Shown here one piece after another: positions 51,008-59,026 of a stretch of DNA of 64,000 bases; positions within the stretch are counted from its first letter, which is position 1, and the number at the start of each line of letters is the position of its first letter. The position numbers and the translations under genes are program-made. The notes beneath the pieces were generated by a model. It saw only the letters and a program-made list of their open reading frames with translations, did not search any database and had not been told where the DNA came from. The DNA lies in assembly GCF_002531575.1 (NCBI RefSeq), contig NZ_NWTI01000018.1, positions 120,073 to 184,072 of the forward strand, given 5' to 3'. The DNA is from Bradyrhizobium sp. Y36 (GTDB taxonomy: Bacteria; Pseudomonadota; Alphaproteobacteria; Rhizobiales; Xanthobacteraceae).

Positions 51008-52042
51008 CTACCCCCGCACGCGCTTGATCATCTGCTCGACATGGGCGATCGGGGTCTCCGGCTGGATGCCGTGGCCGAGGTTGAAGATCAGGTGCCCTTG
51101 CGCAAAATTGGCCAGCACGTCGTCGACCGCGCGGTCGAGCGCGGCACCGCCCGTGATCAAGACCAGCGGATCGAGATTGCCCTGCACGGCGACCTTGCTC
51201 TGCACGCGCTCGCGGATGAAGGCGGGCTCGGCGGTCCAGTCGATGCTGACCGCATTGACGCCGGTCGCCTCGACGTAACCCGGCAGCTGGGCGCCGGCCC
51301 CGCGGGGGAAGCCGATGATCTTGGCGTCCGGCACCTTGGCCCGTACGCCCTCCACGATGCGCCGCGTCGGCTCGACCGACCAGCGCGCGAACTCGGCAGG
51401 CGGCAGCACGCCGGCCCAGGTGTCGAAGATCTGCAAGGCGTTGGCGCCGGCGTCGAGCTGCGCCAGCAGATATTGAATGGAGTTCTCGACCAGCACGTCG
51501 ATGATCGCAGCGAACGCCTCTGGGTGGCGATAGGCCATCATTCGTGCCGGCGCCTGGTCGGGCGTGCCCTGGCCGGCGACCATGTAGGTCGCGACCGTCC
51601 ACGGCGCGCCGCAGAAGCCGATCAGCGCAAACTTCGGGTCCAGCGCGCTGCGTACGATACGCAGCGCCTCGAACACCGGCTCGAGCTTGCCTAAATCGGC
51701 GCGCGGGGCCAGCGTCGCGACCTTTGCGGGATCATCCAGCGGATCCAGCCGCGGGCCCTCGCCGACCTCGAACCGTACCGAGCGCCCGAGCGCATGGGGG
51801 ATCACCAGGATGTCCGAAAAGATGATCGCGGCGTCGAATCCGAACCTGCGGATCGGCTGCAGCGTCACCTCGGCAGCAAGCTCCGGGTTGAAGCAGAGGT
51901 CGAGGAAGCCGCCGGCCTTGGCGCGCACCTCGCGATATTCCGGCAAATAGCGGCCGGCCTGCCGCATCATCCACATGGGCGGGGTGCTCTGGCGCTGGCC
52001 GGAGAGCACGTCGATGAAGGGCTTTTTTGCAGACTGGGGCAC
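51008..52042 (-). CDS. hemE: Uroporphyrinogen decarboxylase
   Basis: A 344-residue enzyme that removes four carboxyl groups from uroporphyrinogen III to give coproporphyrinogen III. Signatures are PPMWMMRQAGRYLPEYREVR near the N-terminus, IIFSDILVIPHALG, GFCGAPWTVATYMVAG, LQIFDTWAGVL, GFPRGAG and FNLGHGIQPETP. The start is GTG at 52042, with AGGA at suitable distance. It lies close to hemC with a response regulator between. In many rhizobia hemE sits near the replication origin with hemH, so this copy may be a relocated or second one. Confidence 0.92.
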   Translation of the reverse strand: MPQSAKKPFIDVLSGQRQSTPPMWMMRQAGRYLPEYREVRAKAGGFLDLCFNPELAAEVTLQPIRRFGFDAAIIFSDILVIPHALGRSVRFEVGEGPRLDPLDDPAKVATLAPRADLGKLEPVFEALRIVRSALDPKFALIGFCGAPWTVATYMVAGQGTPDQAPARMMAYRHPEAFAAIIDVLVENSIQYLLAQLDAGANALQIFDTWAGVLPPAEFARWSVEPTRRIVEGVRAKVPDAKIIGFPRGAGAQLPGYVEATGVNAVSIDWTAEPAFIRERVQSKVAVQGNLDPLVLITGGAALDRAVDDVLANFAQGHLIFNLGHGIQPETPIAHVEQMIKRVRG

Positions 52043-52149
52043 GAACGGTCCTGAACAGGGTTATGGCCCCTGATACACTGCCTCGGCCCGCAGCGGAACA
52101 GGGGAACCAGCGCAACAGGGCCGCGTTGACCCAGCCGATGGAGGACACC

Positions 52150-52365
52150 ATGGCTGAGACATTCAATCCCGCGCCGCATGACAAGCACGCCGACGATCCG
52201 CATGAAGCGCTGGCCGCCGACCGCCACAGCAAGCTGGACGCCGGGCTGAAGGGTAGCTTCCCGGCGTCTGATCCCGTGAGCGCGGCCCAGCCCACGCCCT
52301 CGAAGGCCGATGCGGATGCCGACAGCCCCTCGCTGTGGGACAAGGTCAAGGCGATGTTCAGCTAA
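52150..52365 (+). CDS. Small acidic hypothetical protein
   Basis: A 71-residue soluble protein (MAETFNPAPHDKHADDPHEALAADRH...) rich in Asp, Ala and Lys, with the motif LDAGLKGSFPASDPVSAAQPTP. A GGAGG site stands just before the ATG at 52150. The 'GLKGSFPASDPVS' wording occurs in small Rhizobiales proteins of unknown role that I recall seeing near stress genes. It is divergent from hemE. Function unknown. Confidence 0.75.
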   Translation: MAETFNPAPHDKHADDPHEALAADRHSKLDAGLKGSFPASDPVSAAQPTPSKADADADSPSLWDKVKAMFS

Positions 52366-52539
52366 CTCGCGGAGGGAGCTGGATTCCGATAGGCCTGCTA
52401 ACAGCTTGTTAGCGATGCGCTGATTGCGGCATCCGTAGGACTACTGGAACACGGGCAAATCGCCGTGTATTCCAGTAGGGATTTCAGAGTTCACTAATAG
52501 AAGCGGCAGAGTTTCCGAACCATCGGAGAATTCTGCCGC

Positions 52540-54444
52540 ATGAGCCTTGCGACCCAACGAGCCGGATGGAGCCACCTGCCGCTGCGTGCGGCGGCTTTCG
52601 TCGCGCTGACCTGCGCGACCATCCTGGGCGTCAGCGGCTGGCGCGAATGGGCCGCGCGCGATGCCGTGCTGAGGGGGGCCGAGACCGAGATGGCGAACGT
52701 CGCCCGGTGGCTGACCCAGCATGCCGAGGACAGCCTCGATCTGCTGGATTCCGGCGTCGTCGGCGTCGTCAGCCGGCTCGAGATGGACGGCACCGGCCCT
52801 GCGACCATCGCCAAGCTCGGCAACGTCCTGGAGGCGCGCAAAAAGGCCATTCCGCGTATCCACAGCCTCACCATCATCGACGACCAGGGCAACTGGCTGA
52901 CCTCGCCCGGCACCACCGCCTCCACGCTCAGCGACGACACGTTCTTTCGCTATCATCAGCTCTCCCCGAAACGGGAGCCCCTGATCGGTCGTCCCGTGAA
53001 GAGCCTCCTCGAAGGCGAATGGGTGGTCACCCTGTCGCGTCGCTTCAACAAGCCGGACGGCAGCTTCGGCGGCGTCGTGCTCGCGACCATCAGCGCCGGA
53101 TATCTCGCGCACTTCTACGAGCAGTTCGAGATCGGTCGCAACAGCTCGGCGGCGCTGGTGCATGGCGACGGATTGATCATCGCGCGCAATCCCAGCAACG
53201 ACAAGTTCGTCGGCCGCAGCGTCGCCGATACCCCGCTGTTCCGCGACGCCAGCCTGCAGCGGCCGAGCGGCGTCTATCATTTCAAGTCGCCGCTGGACGG
53301 TGCCGAGCGCGTCAGCTTCTTCAAGCGCTCCAGCCGCTATCCGCTGGTCCTGCTGGCCACGCTCGACAAGGAAGAGCTGCTCGCGCCCTGGCGCGCAGCG
53401 GCAATCTCCCGCATGCTCTACGTCATCGCGCTGGTGATGCTGATTGCCATCATCGGCGCCGTGCTGGTGCGGCAGTTGCAGCGCGGCCAGCGCATGGCCG
53501 CCGCCCTGGTCGAGAAGGAGGCGCATTTCCGCCTGCTCGCCGAAGGCTCCAGCGACATGGTGACCCGGATCGGGCTCGACGAGCGGCTGCGCTATGTCTC
53601 GCCCTCGTCCGTGCGCGTCGTCGGCTGGCGTGCCAATCAATTGATCGGCACCCCGGCGCTGGCGGGCATCAATCCGGAAGATCTGCCGGAGGTCCAGGGC
53701 ATCGTCGACGCCATGAAGCGTGGCGAGCGGGAGGAGGCGCGCCTCATTTACCGCAACTCGCACCGGAAGAACGGCGAGATCTGGCTGGAATCGACCATGC
53801 GCGTGACGCGCAAGGACAATGGCCGCGTCGACGGCGTGGTTGCGATCTCCCGCGACATCACCGAGCACAAGAAGCTCGAAACCAGGCTCGAGACGCTGGC
53901 GATCGAGGACAGCCTCACCGGCCTTGCCAATCGCCGCCGCTTCGACGAGCGGCTGAAGGAGGAATGGGCGCGCGCCTATCGCGACCGCTCCAGCCTTGCT
54001 CTGCTGATGATCGATGTGGATCACTTCAAGGCCTATAACGACGAATACGGCCATCCCGCAGGCGATGCCTGCCTGCGTCTGGTCGCGAAGATCATCGCGG
54101 CCGAGACGCAGCGCGCCGGCGATCTGGCGGCGCGCTATGGCGGCGAGGAATTCGCCATGCTGCTGCCGAACACCGATGCCGCCGGCTGCGCCCTGGTCGG
54201 TGAGCGGATCCGCGAGGCCATTCACGAGGCCGGCCTCGATCACAGCAGCAATCTGGCGTCTGGATGCGTCACCGTCTCGGTCGGCGGTGCGACCTGCCGG
54301 CCGGCGCTGGAGCGCACGACGGGCGTGGCCTCGCTGGTTGAAGCTGCCGACCGGGCGCTCTACGCCGCCAAGGACGCCGGCCGTAACCGTCTGATGATGT
54401 CCGGCGAGCTCATGAGTTTGATGCCCAGGGCGTCCGGCCAGTAG
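52540..54444 (+). CDS. Sensor diguanylate cyclase (periplasmic sensor, PAS, GGDEF)
   Basis: A 634-residue protein. It has a first membrane helix (residues about 14-32), a periplasmic dCACHE-like sensor (about 35-285), a second helix (ISRMLYVIALVMLIAIIGAVLV), a PAS domain (about 325-445, FRLLAEGSSDMVTRI) and the GGDEF domain with DSLTGLANRRRFDERL, MIDVDHFKAYNDEYGHPAGD and the active motif GGEEF. An RAGD sequence at the I-site position predicts product inhibition. It makes c-di-GMP in response to an unknown external signal. Confidence 0.92.
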   Translation: MSLATQRAGWSHLPLRAAAFVALTCATILGVSGWREWAARDAVLRGAETEMANVARWLTQHAEDSLDLLDSGVVGVVSRLEMDGTGPATIAKLGNVLEARKKAIPRIHSLTIIDDQGNWLTSPGTTASTLSDDTFFRYHQLSPKREPLIGRPVKSLLEGEWVVTLSRRFNKPDGSFGGVVLATISAGYLAHFYEQFEIGRNSSAALVHGDGLIIARNPSNDKFVGRSVADTPLFRDASLQRPSGVYHFKSPLDGAERVSFFKRSSRYPLVLLATLDKEELLAPWRAAAISRMLYVIALVMLIAIIGAVLVRQLQRGQRMAAALVEKEAHFRLLAEGSSDMVTRIGLDERLRYVSPSSVRVVGWRANQLIGTPALAGINPEDLPEVQGIVDAMKRGEREEARLIYRNSHRKNGEIWLESTMRVTRKDNGRVDGVVAISRDITEHKKLETRLETLAIEDSLTGLANRRRFDERLKEEWARAYRDRSSLALLMIDVDHFKAYNDEYGHPAGDACLRLVAKIIAAETQRAGDLAARYGGEEFAMLLPNTDAAGCALVGERIREAIHEAGLDHSSNLASGCVTVSVGGATCRPALERTTGVASLVEAADRALYAAKDAGRNRLMMSGELMSLMPRASGQ

Positions 54445-54450
54445 GACGGC

Positions 54451-54669
54451 TCAATAATGCGGCGGAGGCTCGTTGGCGGGCCCCGGCGCATTCGCCTCGG
54501 CCTCCTGAAGCCGCTCGCCGAGCTCCGAGATCTTCCGCGTCAGCAGGTCGATCTGCTTCCACTGCGCGGTGATGGTCTGGTTCAGCGTCTCGATCGTGTC
54601 GTCCTGATAGGCGAGGCGCGTCTCCAGCGTGTCGATGCGCTCGCTCAGCGTCTTGATCTCATTCGTCAC
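54451..54669 (-). CDS. slyX: SlyX family protein
   Basis: A 72-residue coiled-coil protein: LSERIDTLETRLAYQDDTIETLNQTITAQWKQIDLLTRKISELGERLQE, matching SlyX in length and pattern, and a Pro-rich end PPPHY. The start is GTG at 54669, which overlaps the 3' end of trhO by 11 nt, so the two are translationally coupled. The role of SlyX is unknown. Confidence 0.85.
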   Translation of the reverse strand: MTNEIKTLSERIDTLETRLAYQDDTIETLNQTITAQWKQIDLLTRKISELGERLQEAEANAPGPANEPPPHY

Positions 54670-55426
54670 GCGCAGCGTCCTTGTTCCGTTCGCGCAAACC
54701 GTGGCCCAGCGCGACGCGTTCGTCGAACACGAAGCATTCGCCGCGCCAGCGGCTCTGTGCCTCCGGCACCTCTTCCAGATATCTGAGGATGCCGCCTTTG
54801 AGGTGATAGACCTCGGCAAAGCCGCGCGCGAGCAGATGCGCGCTCGCCTTCTCGCAGCGGATGCCGCCGGTGCAGAACATCGCGATCCTGCGGTGCCTGG
54901 CCGGATCGAGCCGCTCGGCGGCAAAATCCTTGAACTGGCCGAAGCTCCTGATGCCGGGATCGACGGCGCCTTCGAACGTTCCCATCGCCACCTCGAAGGC
55001 ATTGCGGGTGTCGAGCAGCAGCGTATCGGGTGCCGAGATCAGCGCATTCCATTCGCTGGCATCGACATAGGTGCCGACCTGGCGGGTCGGATCGGCAGCG
55101 GCATCGCCGAGCGTGACGATCTCCTTCTTCAGCCGCACCTTGAGCCGCCCGAACGGCATCGCCTCGGCGGTCGAGAATTTCAATTCCAGATTGTCCAGCC
55201 TGCCGCCGAACATGTCGCCGTGCGCCAGCTCGCGGGCGAGGGCGTCGATCCCCTCCGGCGCGCCGGCGAGCGTGCCGTTGATACCCTCCTGCGCCAGCAG
55301 CACGCTGCCCTTCAGCTTCAGGTCGGCGCAGAACGCGCGCAGCGGCTCGCGCAGCTCGCGGTAGTCCGGGAGGGCGGCAAATTGATAGAACGCGATGACC
55401 TTGGCGACCGGGTGCGGATCAGACAT
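54659..55426 (-). CDS. trhO: tRNA uridine-34 hydroxylase (rhodanese domain, TrhO/YceA)
   Basis: A 255-residue protein. The N-terminal domain has KVIAFYQFAALPDYRELREPL and LLAQEGINGTLAG. The rhodanese domain has LLLDTRNAFEVAMGTFEGA and the catalytic Cys in MFCTGGIRCEKASAHLL. This is the TrhO family, which makes 5-hydroxyuridine at the tRNA wobble position. The C-terminus continues with GECFVFDERVALG, as in E. coli TrhO. slyX overlaps its end. Confidence 0.9.
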   Translation of the reverse strand: MSDPHPVAKVIAFYQFAALPDYRELREPLRAFCADLKLKGSVLLAQEGINGTLAGAPEGIDALARELAHGDMFGGRLDNLELKFSTAEAMPFGRLKVRLKKEIVTLGDAAADPTRQVGTYVDASEWNALISAPDTLLLDTRNAFEVAMGTFEGAVDPGIRSFGQFKDFAAERLDPARHRRIAMFCTGGIRCEKASAHLLARGFAEVYHLKGGILRYLEEVPEAQSRWRGECFVFDERVALGHGLRERNKDAARDE

Positions 55427-55634
55427 GCGGCTCGTTTAGCAGGCGACCGCCGCTCAGAAAACCCGCATGGCGGCCGGCCTCAAAAGGTCTATACGCCCAG
55501 CGGATGGCAGCCATTTGCCTGGTATGCCAGCATTGCCGAGGGCCGCCGGAATGTGTCATGTAGACCCGGTTTTTCCTAAGACGGCGCGGCGCGCGCATCC
55601 ACCGCCAAGACAGCCTAACGAGAGCAAGAATTCG

Positions 55635-57221
55635 ATGAGAAACTTCCATTTCCCCGGCAGGTCCACGGTCCACGCCACCAACGCGATGGTTGCGACCTCG
55701 CACCCGCAGGCCTCGCTCGCGGCGATCGAGGTGCTGCGCGAGGGCGGTACCGCGGTGGATGCGGCGGTGGCGGGCTCGGCCGTGCTGGGCGTGATCGAGC
55801 CGCAATCGACCGGCATCGGCGGCGATTGCTTCGCACTGGTCCAGCCGCGGGGCGAGGGCAAGATCATCGCCTATAACGGCTCCGGCCGCGCGCCGAAGGC
55901 GGCGAATGCCGACTGGTATCTGGAGCGCAAGATCAACTCCGTGCCGCTGACCTCGGCGCATGCGGTTTCGATTCCGGGCGTGATCGATGCCTTTGCGACC
56001 GTGCTGCGCGATCACGGCAGGTTCGGTTTCGACCGCCTGCTCCAGCCCGCGATCAAGGCGGCCGAGGAAGGCTATGTCGTCGCGCCCCGCATCGCCTTCG
56101 ACTGGAAGAACCAGTTCGAGAAGCTGAAGGCCGGCACCAACACCGTGCGCTACCTGTTGCCGGGCGGCAAGCCGCCGGTGGCCGGCGACGTCATCCGCCA
56201 GGCCGAGCTCGGCAAGACGCTGCGCGCGATCGCCAAGGACGGCCGCGACGCCTTTTACAAGGGCGCGGTCGCCGAAGACATGGTCGAGACGCTGCGGGGG
56301 ATCGGTGGCCTCCATACGCTCGACGATTTCGCGGCGCACACCACCGAGACGACGACGCCGATCGGCACCATGTACAAGGGCTACGACGTCTGGCAGTGCC
56401 CGCCGAACGGCCCGGGCGTCACCGCGCTGCTGATGCTCAACATCCTGTCGCGCTTCGACCTCACCAAGTACGCGCCCCTCAGTGTCGAGCGTTTCCATCT
56501 CGAGGCGGAAGCCGCGCGCATCGCCTACATGAACCGCGAGATGCACGTCGCCTCTCCCGAGCACATGAAGATCAACGTCGCCGAGATGCTGGAGAAGGGT
56601 TTTGCCGAGGAGTACATCAGCAAGATCCGCATGGACGGCATGCTCGACCTGCCGAACGTTGCGCCGCCGATGAATCCGTCGACCATCTACATCACCGTGG
56701 TGGACAAGGACCGCAACGTCTGCTCGTTCATCAATTCGGTCGCGCATTCGTTCGGCTCGGCGATCGTCTCGAACAAGACCGGCGTGCTGTTCCAGAACCG
56801 CGCCGGCGGCTTCCGCATCCAGCCCGGCCATCCCAACTGCATCGAGGGCGGCAAGCGGCCGCTGCACACCATCATGCCGGGCCTGCTCACCAAGGGCGGC
56901 CGCTCCACGATGTCGTTCGCGGTGATGGGCGGACAGTACCAGCCGACCGGCCAGACTCATCTCCTGACCAACATCCTCGACTATGGCTGCGACGTCCAGG
57001 AGGCGATCGATATGCCGCGCGGCCTGCACTATGAGGGCCAGTATCAGCTCGAGGACAGCGTGCCGGCGGACGTCGTCGAAGGCCTGAAGAAGCTCGGCCA
57101 CAAGACCACCAGCGTGGTCGGCCCGCTCGGCGGCGCCCAGGCGATCTGGATCGATTGGGACAAGGGCACGCTTACCGGTGGTTCCGATCCGCGCAAGGAC
57201 GGCTGCGCGTTGGGTTATTGA
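55635..57221 (+). CDS. ggt: Gamma-glutamyltransferase family protein
   Basis: A 528-residue N-terminal-nucleophile hydrolase. It has ATSHPQASLAAIEVLREGGTAVDAAVA, GIGGDCFALV, the substrate-binding segment and the autoprocessing site NPSTIYITVVDKDRN, in which the Thr before Ile aligns with the catalytic Thr. Then come the nucleophile-side motifs RPLHTIMPGLL and MGGQYQPTGQTHLLTNILDYG. Family members cleave gamma-glutamyl bonds (glutathione) or cephalosporin side chains. There is no clear signal peptide, unlike periplasmic Ggt, so a cytosolic acylase-type role is possible. I chose the ATG at 55635. Confidence 0.85.
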   Translation: MRNFHFPGRSTVHATNAMVATSHPQASLAAIEVLREGGTAVDAAVAGSAVLGVIEPQSTGIGGDCFALVQPRGEGKIIAYNGSGRAPKAANADWYLERKINSVPLTSAHAVSIPGVIDAFATVLRDHGRFGFDRLLQPAIKAAEEGYVVAPRIAFDWKNQFEKLKAGTNTVRYLLPGGKPPVAGDVIRQAELGKTLRAIAKDGRDAFYKGAVAEDMVETLRGIGGLHTLDDFAAHTTETTTPIGTMYKGYDVWQCPPNGPGVTALLMLNILSRFDLTKYAPLSVERFHLEAEAARIAYMNREMHVASPEHMKINVAEMLEKGFAEEYISKIRMDGMLDLPNVAPPMNPSTIYITVVDKDRNVCSFINSVAHSFGSAIVSNKTGVLFQNRAGGFRIQPGHPNCIEGGKRPLHTIMPGLLTKGGRSTMSFAVMGGQYQPTGQTHLLTNILDYGCDVQEAIDMPRGLHYEGQYQLEDSVPADVVEGLKKLGHKTTSVVGPLGGAQAIWIDWDKGTLTGGSDPRKDGCALGY

Positions 57222-57388
57222 TCGCCCCGCGCAAGGTTCCTCGCGCGAGATCAGAAAAAGTTGACAAGGGGCGGTGCGGCATTTGCTGCGCCGCCCTTCG
57301 TCATTCGGAACTGCACTCACCGCTCCCGGTTAAGGGGCGATGAGCGGTGCAGGCGTGCGCTGCTTTGCTCGAAGCGGCGGAGGCCTCG

Positions 57389-58003
57389 ATGTCCGACTCA
57401 TCAAGTTCCAAACAATCAGCATTCGATCGCCGCGCCTTCATGGCGGGTGCCGCCGGCAGTGCGCTGGTCCCGATCACGGCGCGTGCGGCTGCAGCGGAGG
57501 CGAGGCCCCCGGTCGCACAGGATCCCGCACTTCCCGTCGACGTCACGCTGCACGTCAACGGCAAGGAGAAGCGGCTCCGTATCGATGCGCGCACCACGGT
57601 GCTCGATGCGCTGCGCGACCATCTCAAGCTCACGGGAAGCAAGAAAGGGTGCGACCACGGGCAGTGCGGCGCCTGCACGGTGCTGATCGGCGAGCGGCGC
57701 GTGGTGTCGTGCCTGACTCTCGCGCTCGCGGCGGAAGGGCAGGAGATCACGACCATCGAGGGACTTGCCACCGACGAGCACCTGCACCCGATGCAGCAGG
57801 CCTTCATCGACAACGACGCGTTCCAATGCGGCTATTGCACGCCGGGCCAGATCATGTCGGCGATCGCCTGTGTGAAGGAGGGCCATGCCGGCAGCGAGGC
57901 AGATATCCGCGAATACATGAGCGGCAACATTTGCCGCTGCGCCGCTTACCCCAACATCGTCGCCGCCGTGAAGCAGGCCGCGCCCGAGATCATGAAAGGC
58001 TAG
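57389..58003 (+). CDS. paoA: Aldehyde oxidoreductase 2Fe-2S subunit with Tat signal
   Basis: A 204-residue protein. A twin-arginine signal (DRRAFMAGAAGSALVP) starts at about residue 13. The plant-type 2Fe-2S motif is KKGCDHGQCGACTVL...SC, and the C-terminal cluster is CGYCTPGQ...NICRCAAYPNI. Domains, length and gene order (A-B-C) match the periplasmic PaoABC/YagTSR enzyme of E. coli. The Tat signal on this subunit carries the folded complex out. The start at 57389 puts the twin Arg at the proper distance; the longer frame from 57347 is less likely. Confidence 0.87.
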   Translation: MSDSSSSKQSAFDRRAFMAGAAGSALVPITARAAAAEARPPVAQDPALPVDVTLHVNGKEKRLRIDARTTVLDALRDHLKLTGSKKGCDHGQCGACTVLIGERRVVSCLTLALAAEGQEITTIEGLATDEHLHPMQQAFIDNDAFQCGYCTPGQIMSAIACVKEGHAGSEADIREYMSGNICRCAAYPNIVAAVKQAAPEIMKG

Positions 58004-58007
58004 GCGC

Positions 58008-59024
58008 ATGCGACCATTCTCTTATCAGAGAGCGACGGATCCCACCTCGGCCGTCCAGGCGCTCAGCGCCGCTGCCGCCAGCACCCCCCTGACGAAAGCG
58101 ACGGCGCAGCCGCTGGCCGGCGGCACCACGCTGATCGACCTGATGAAGCTCGATGTGATGCGGCCTGCCGCAATCGTCGACATCAATCCGCTGGCCCAGG
58201 GCTGGTCCGCGATCGAGCTCAAGGGCGACGAGGTCTTGCGGCTTGGCGCGCTCGCAAAGATGTCGGACGTGGCTGCCCATGCCGAAATCCAGCGCAACTA
58301 TCCGGTGATCGCCGACTCGCTGAAGCTCGCCGCCAGCGCTCAGCTGCGCAATATGGCCACGCTCGGCGGCAATGTGATGCAGCGGACCCGATGCAGCTAT
58401 TTCCGCGACGTATCCTACGAGAACTGCAACAAGCGCAATCCCGGCTCCGGCTGCGCCGCCATGGACGGCGTCAACCGTATGCATGCGGTGCTCGGAGCCT
58501 CCGACCAGTGCATTGCGACCTATCCCGGCGATTTTGCCCAGGCGCTGATCGCGCTGGACGCCGTGGTCGAGATCACCGGCCGGTCCGGAATCCGCACCAT
58601 GCCGTTTGCAGAGTTGCACAAGGCGCCGGGCAACACGCCCGACATCGAGACCACACTTCAGCCGGGCGAGTTGATCTCGGCCTTCTCGATCTCCGGTCGT
58701 TGGCCGCGTTCGGTGTATCTCAAGGCGCGCGACCGGCAGTCCTATGAGTTCGCGCTGTCGTCGGCTGCAGTCGCGCTCGACGTGCAGGACGGCACGGTCA
58801 GGGACGCGCGGATCGCCCTCGGCGGTGTCGCCACCGTGCCCTGGCGGGCGCGAGAGGCGGAGGCGCTGTTGAAAGGACAGGCATTCGATGACGGTCTCGC
58901 ACAGCGTGTTGCCGATGCTGCGTTCGCAGAGGCGCGCGGCCGCCGGCACAACAGCTTCAAGATATCGCTCGGAAAGCGCGTGGTGGCGCGCGCGCTCCAG
59001 CAGGCCGTAACGATGGAGATCTGA
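58008..59024 (+). CDS. paoB: Aldehyde oxidoreductase FAD/4Fe-4S subunit
   Basis: A 338-residue FAD-binding subunit of the xanthine oxidase family. It has LAGGTTLIDLMKLDV, LRNMATLGGNVMQRTRC and the Cys-rich insert RCSYFRDVSYENCNKRNPGSGCAAMDG with a further Cys in GASDQCIATYPGDFA. This extra cluster-binding insert is the mark of PaoB-type subunits, which hold a 4Fe-4S centre. It starts 4 nt after paoA and ends 2 nt before paoC, so the three are one operon. Confidence 0.88.
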   Translation: MRPFSYQRATDPTSAVQALSAAAASTPLTKATAQPLAGGTTLIDLMKLDVMRPAAIVDINPLAQGWSAIELKGDEVLRLGALAKMSDVAAHAEIQRNYPVIADSLKLAASAQLRNMATLGGNVMQRTRCSYFRDVSYENCNKRNPGSGCAAMDGVNRMHAVLGASDQCIATYPGDFAQALIALDAVVEITGRSGIRTMPFAELHKAPGNTPDIETTLQPGELISAFSISGRWPRSVYLKARDRQSYEFALSSAAVALDVQDGTVRDARIALGGVATVPWRAREAEALLKGQAFDDGLAQRVADAAFAEARGRRHNSFKISLGKRVVARALQQAVTMEI

Positions 59025-59026
59025 TC

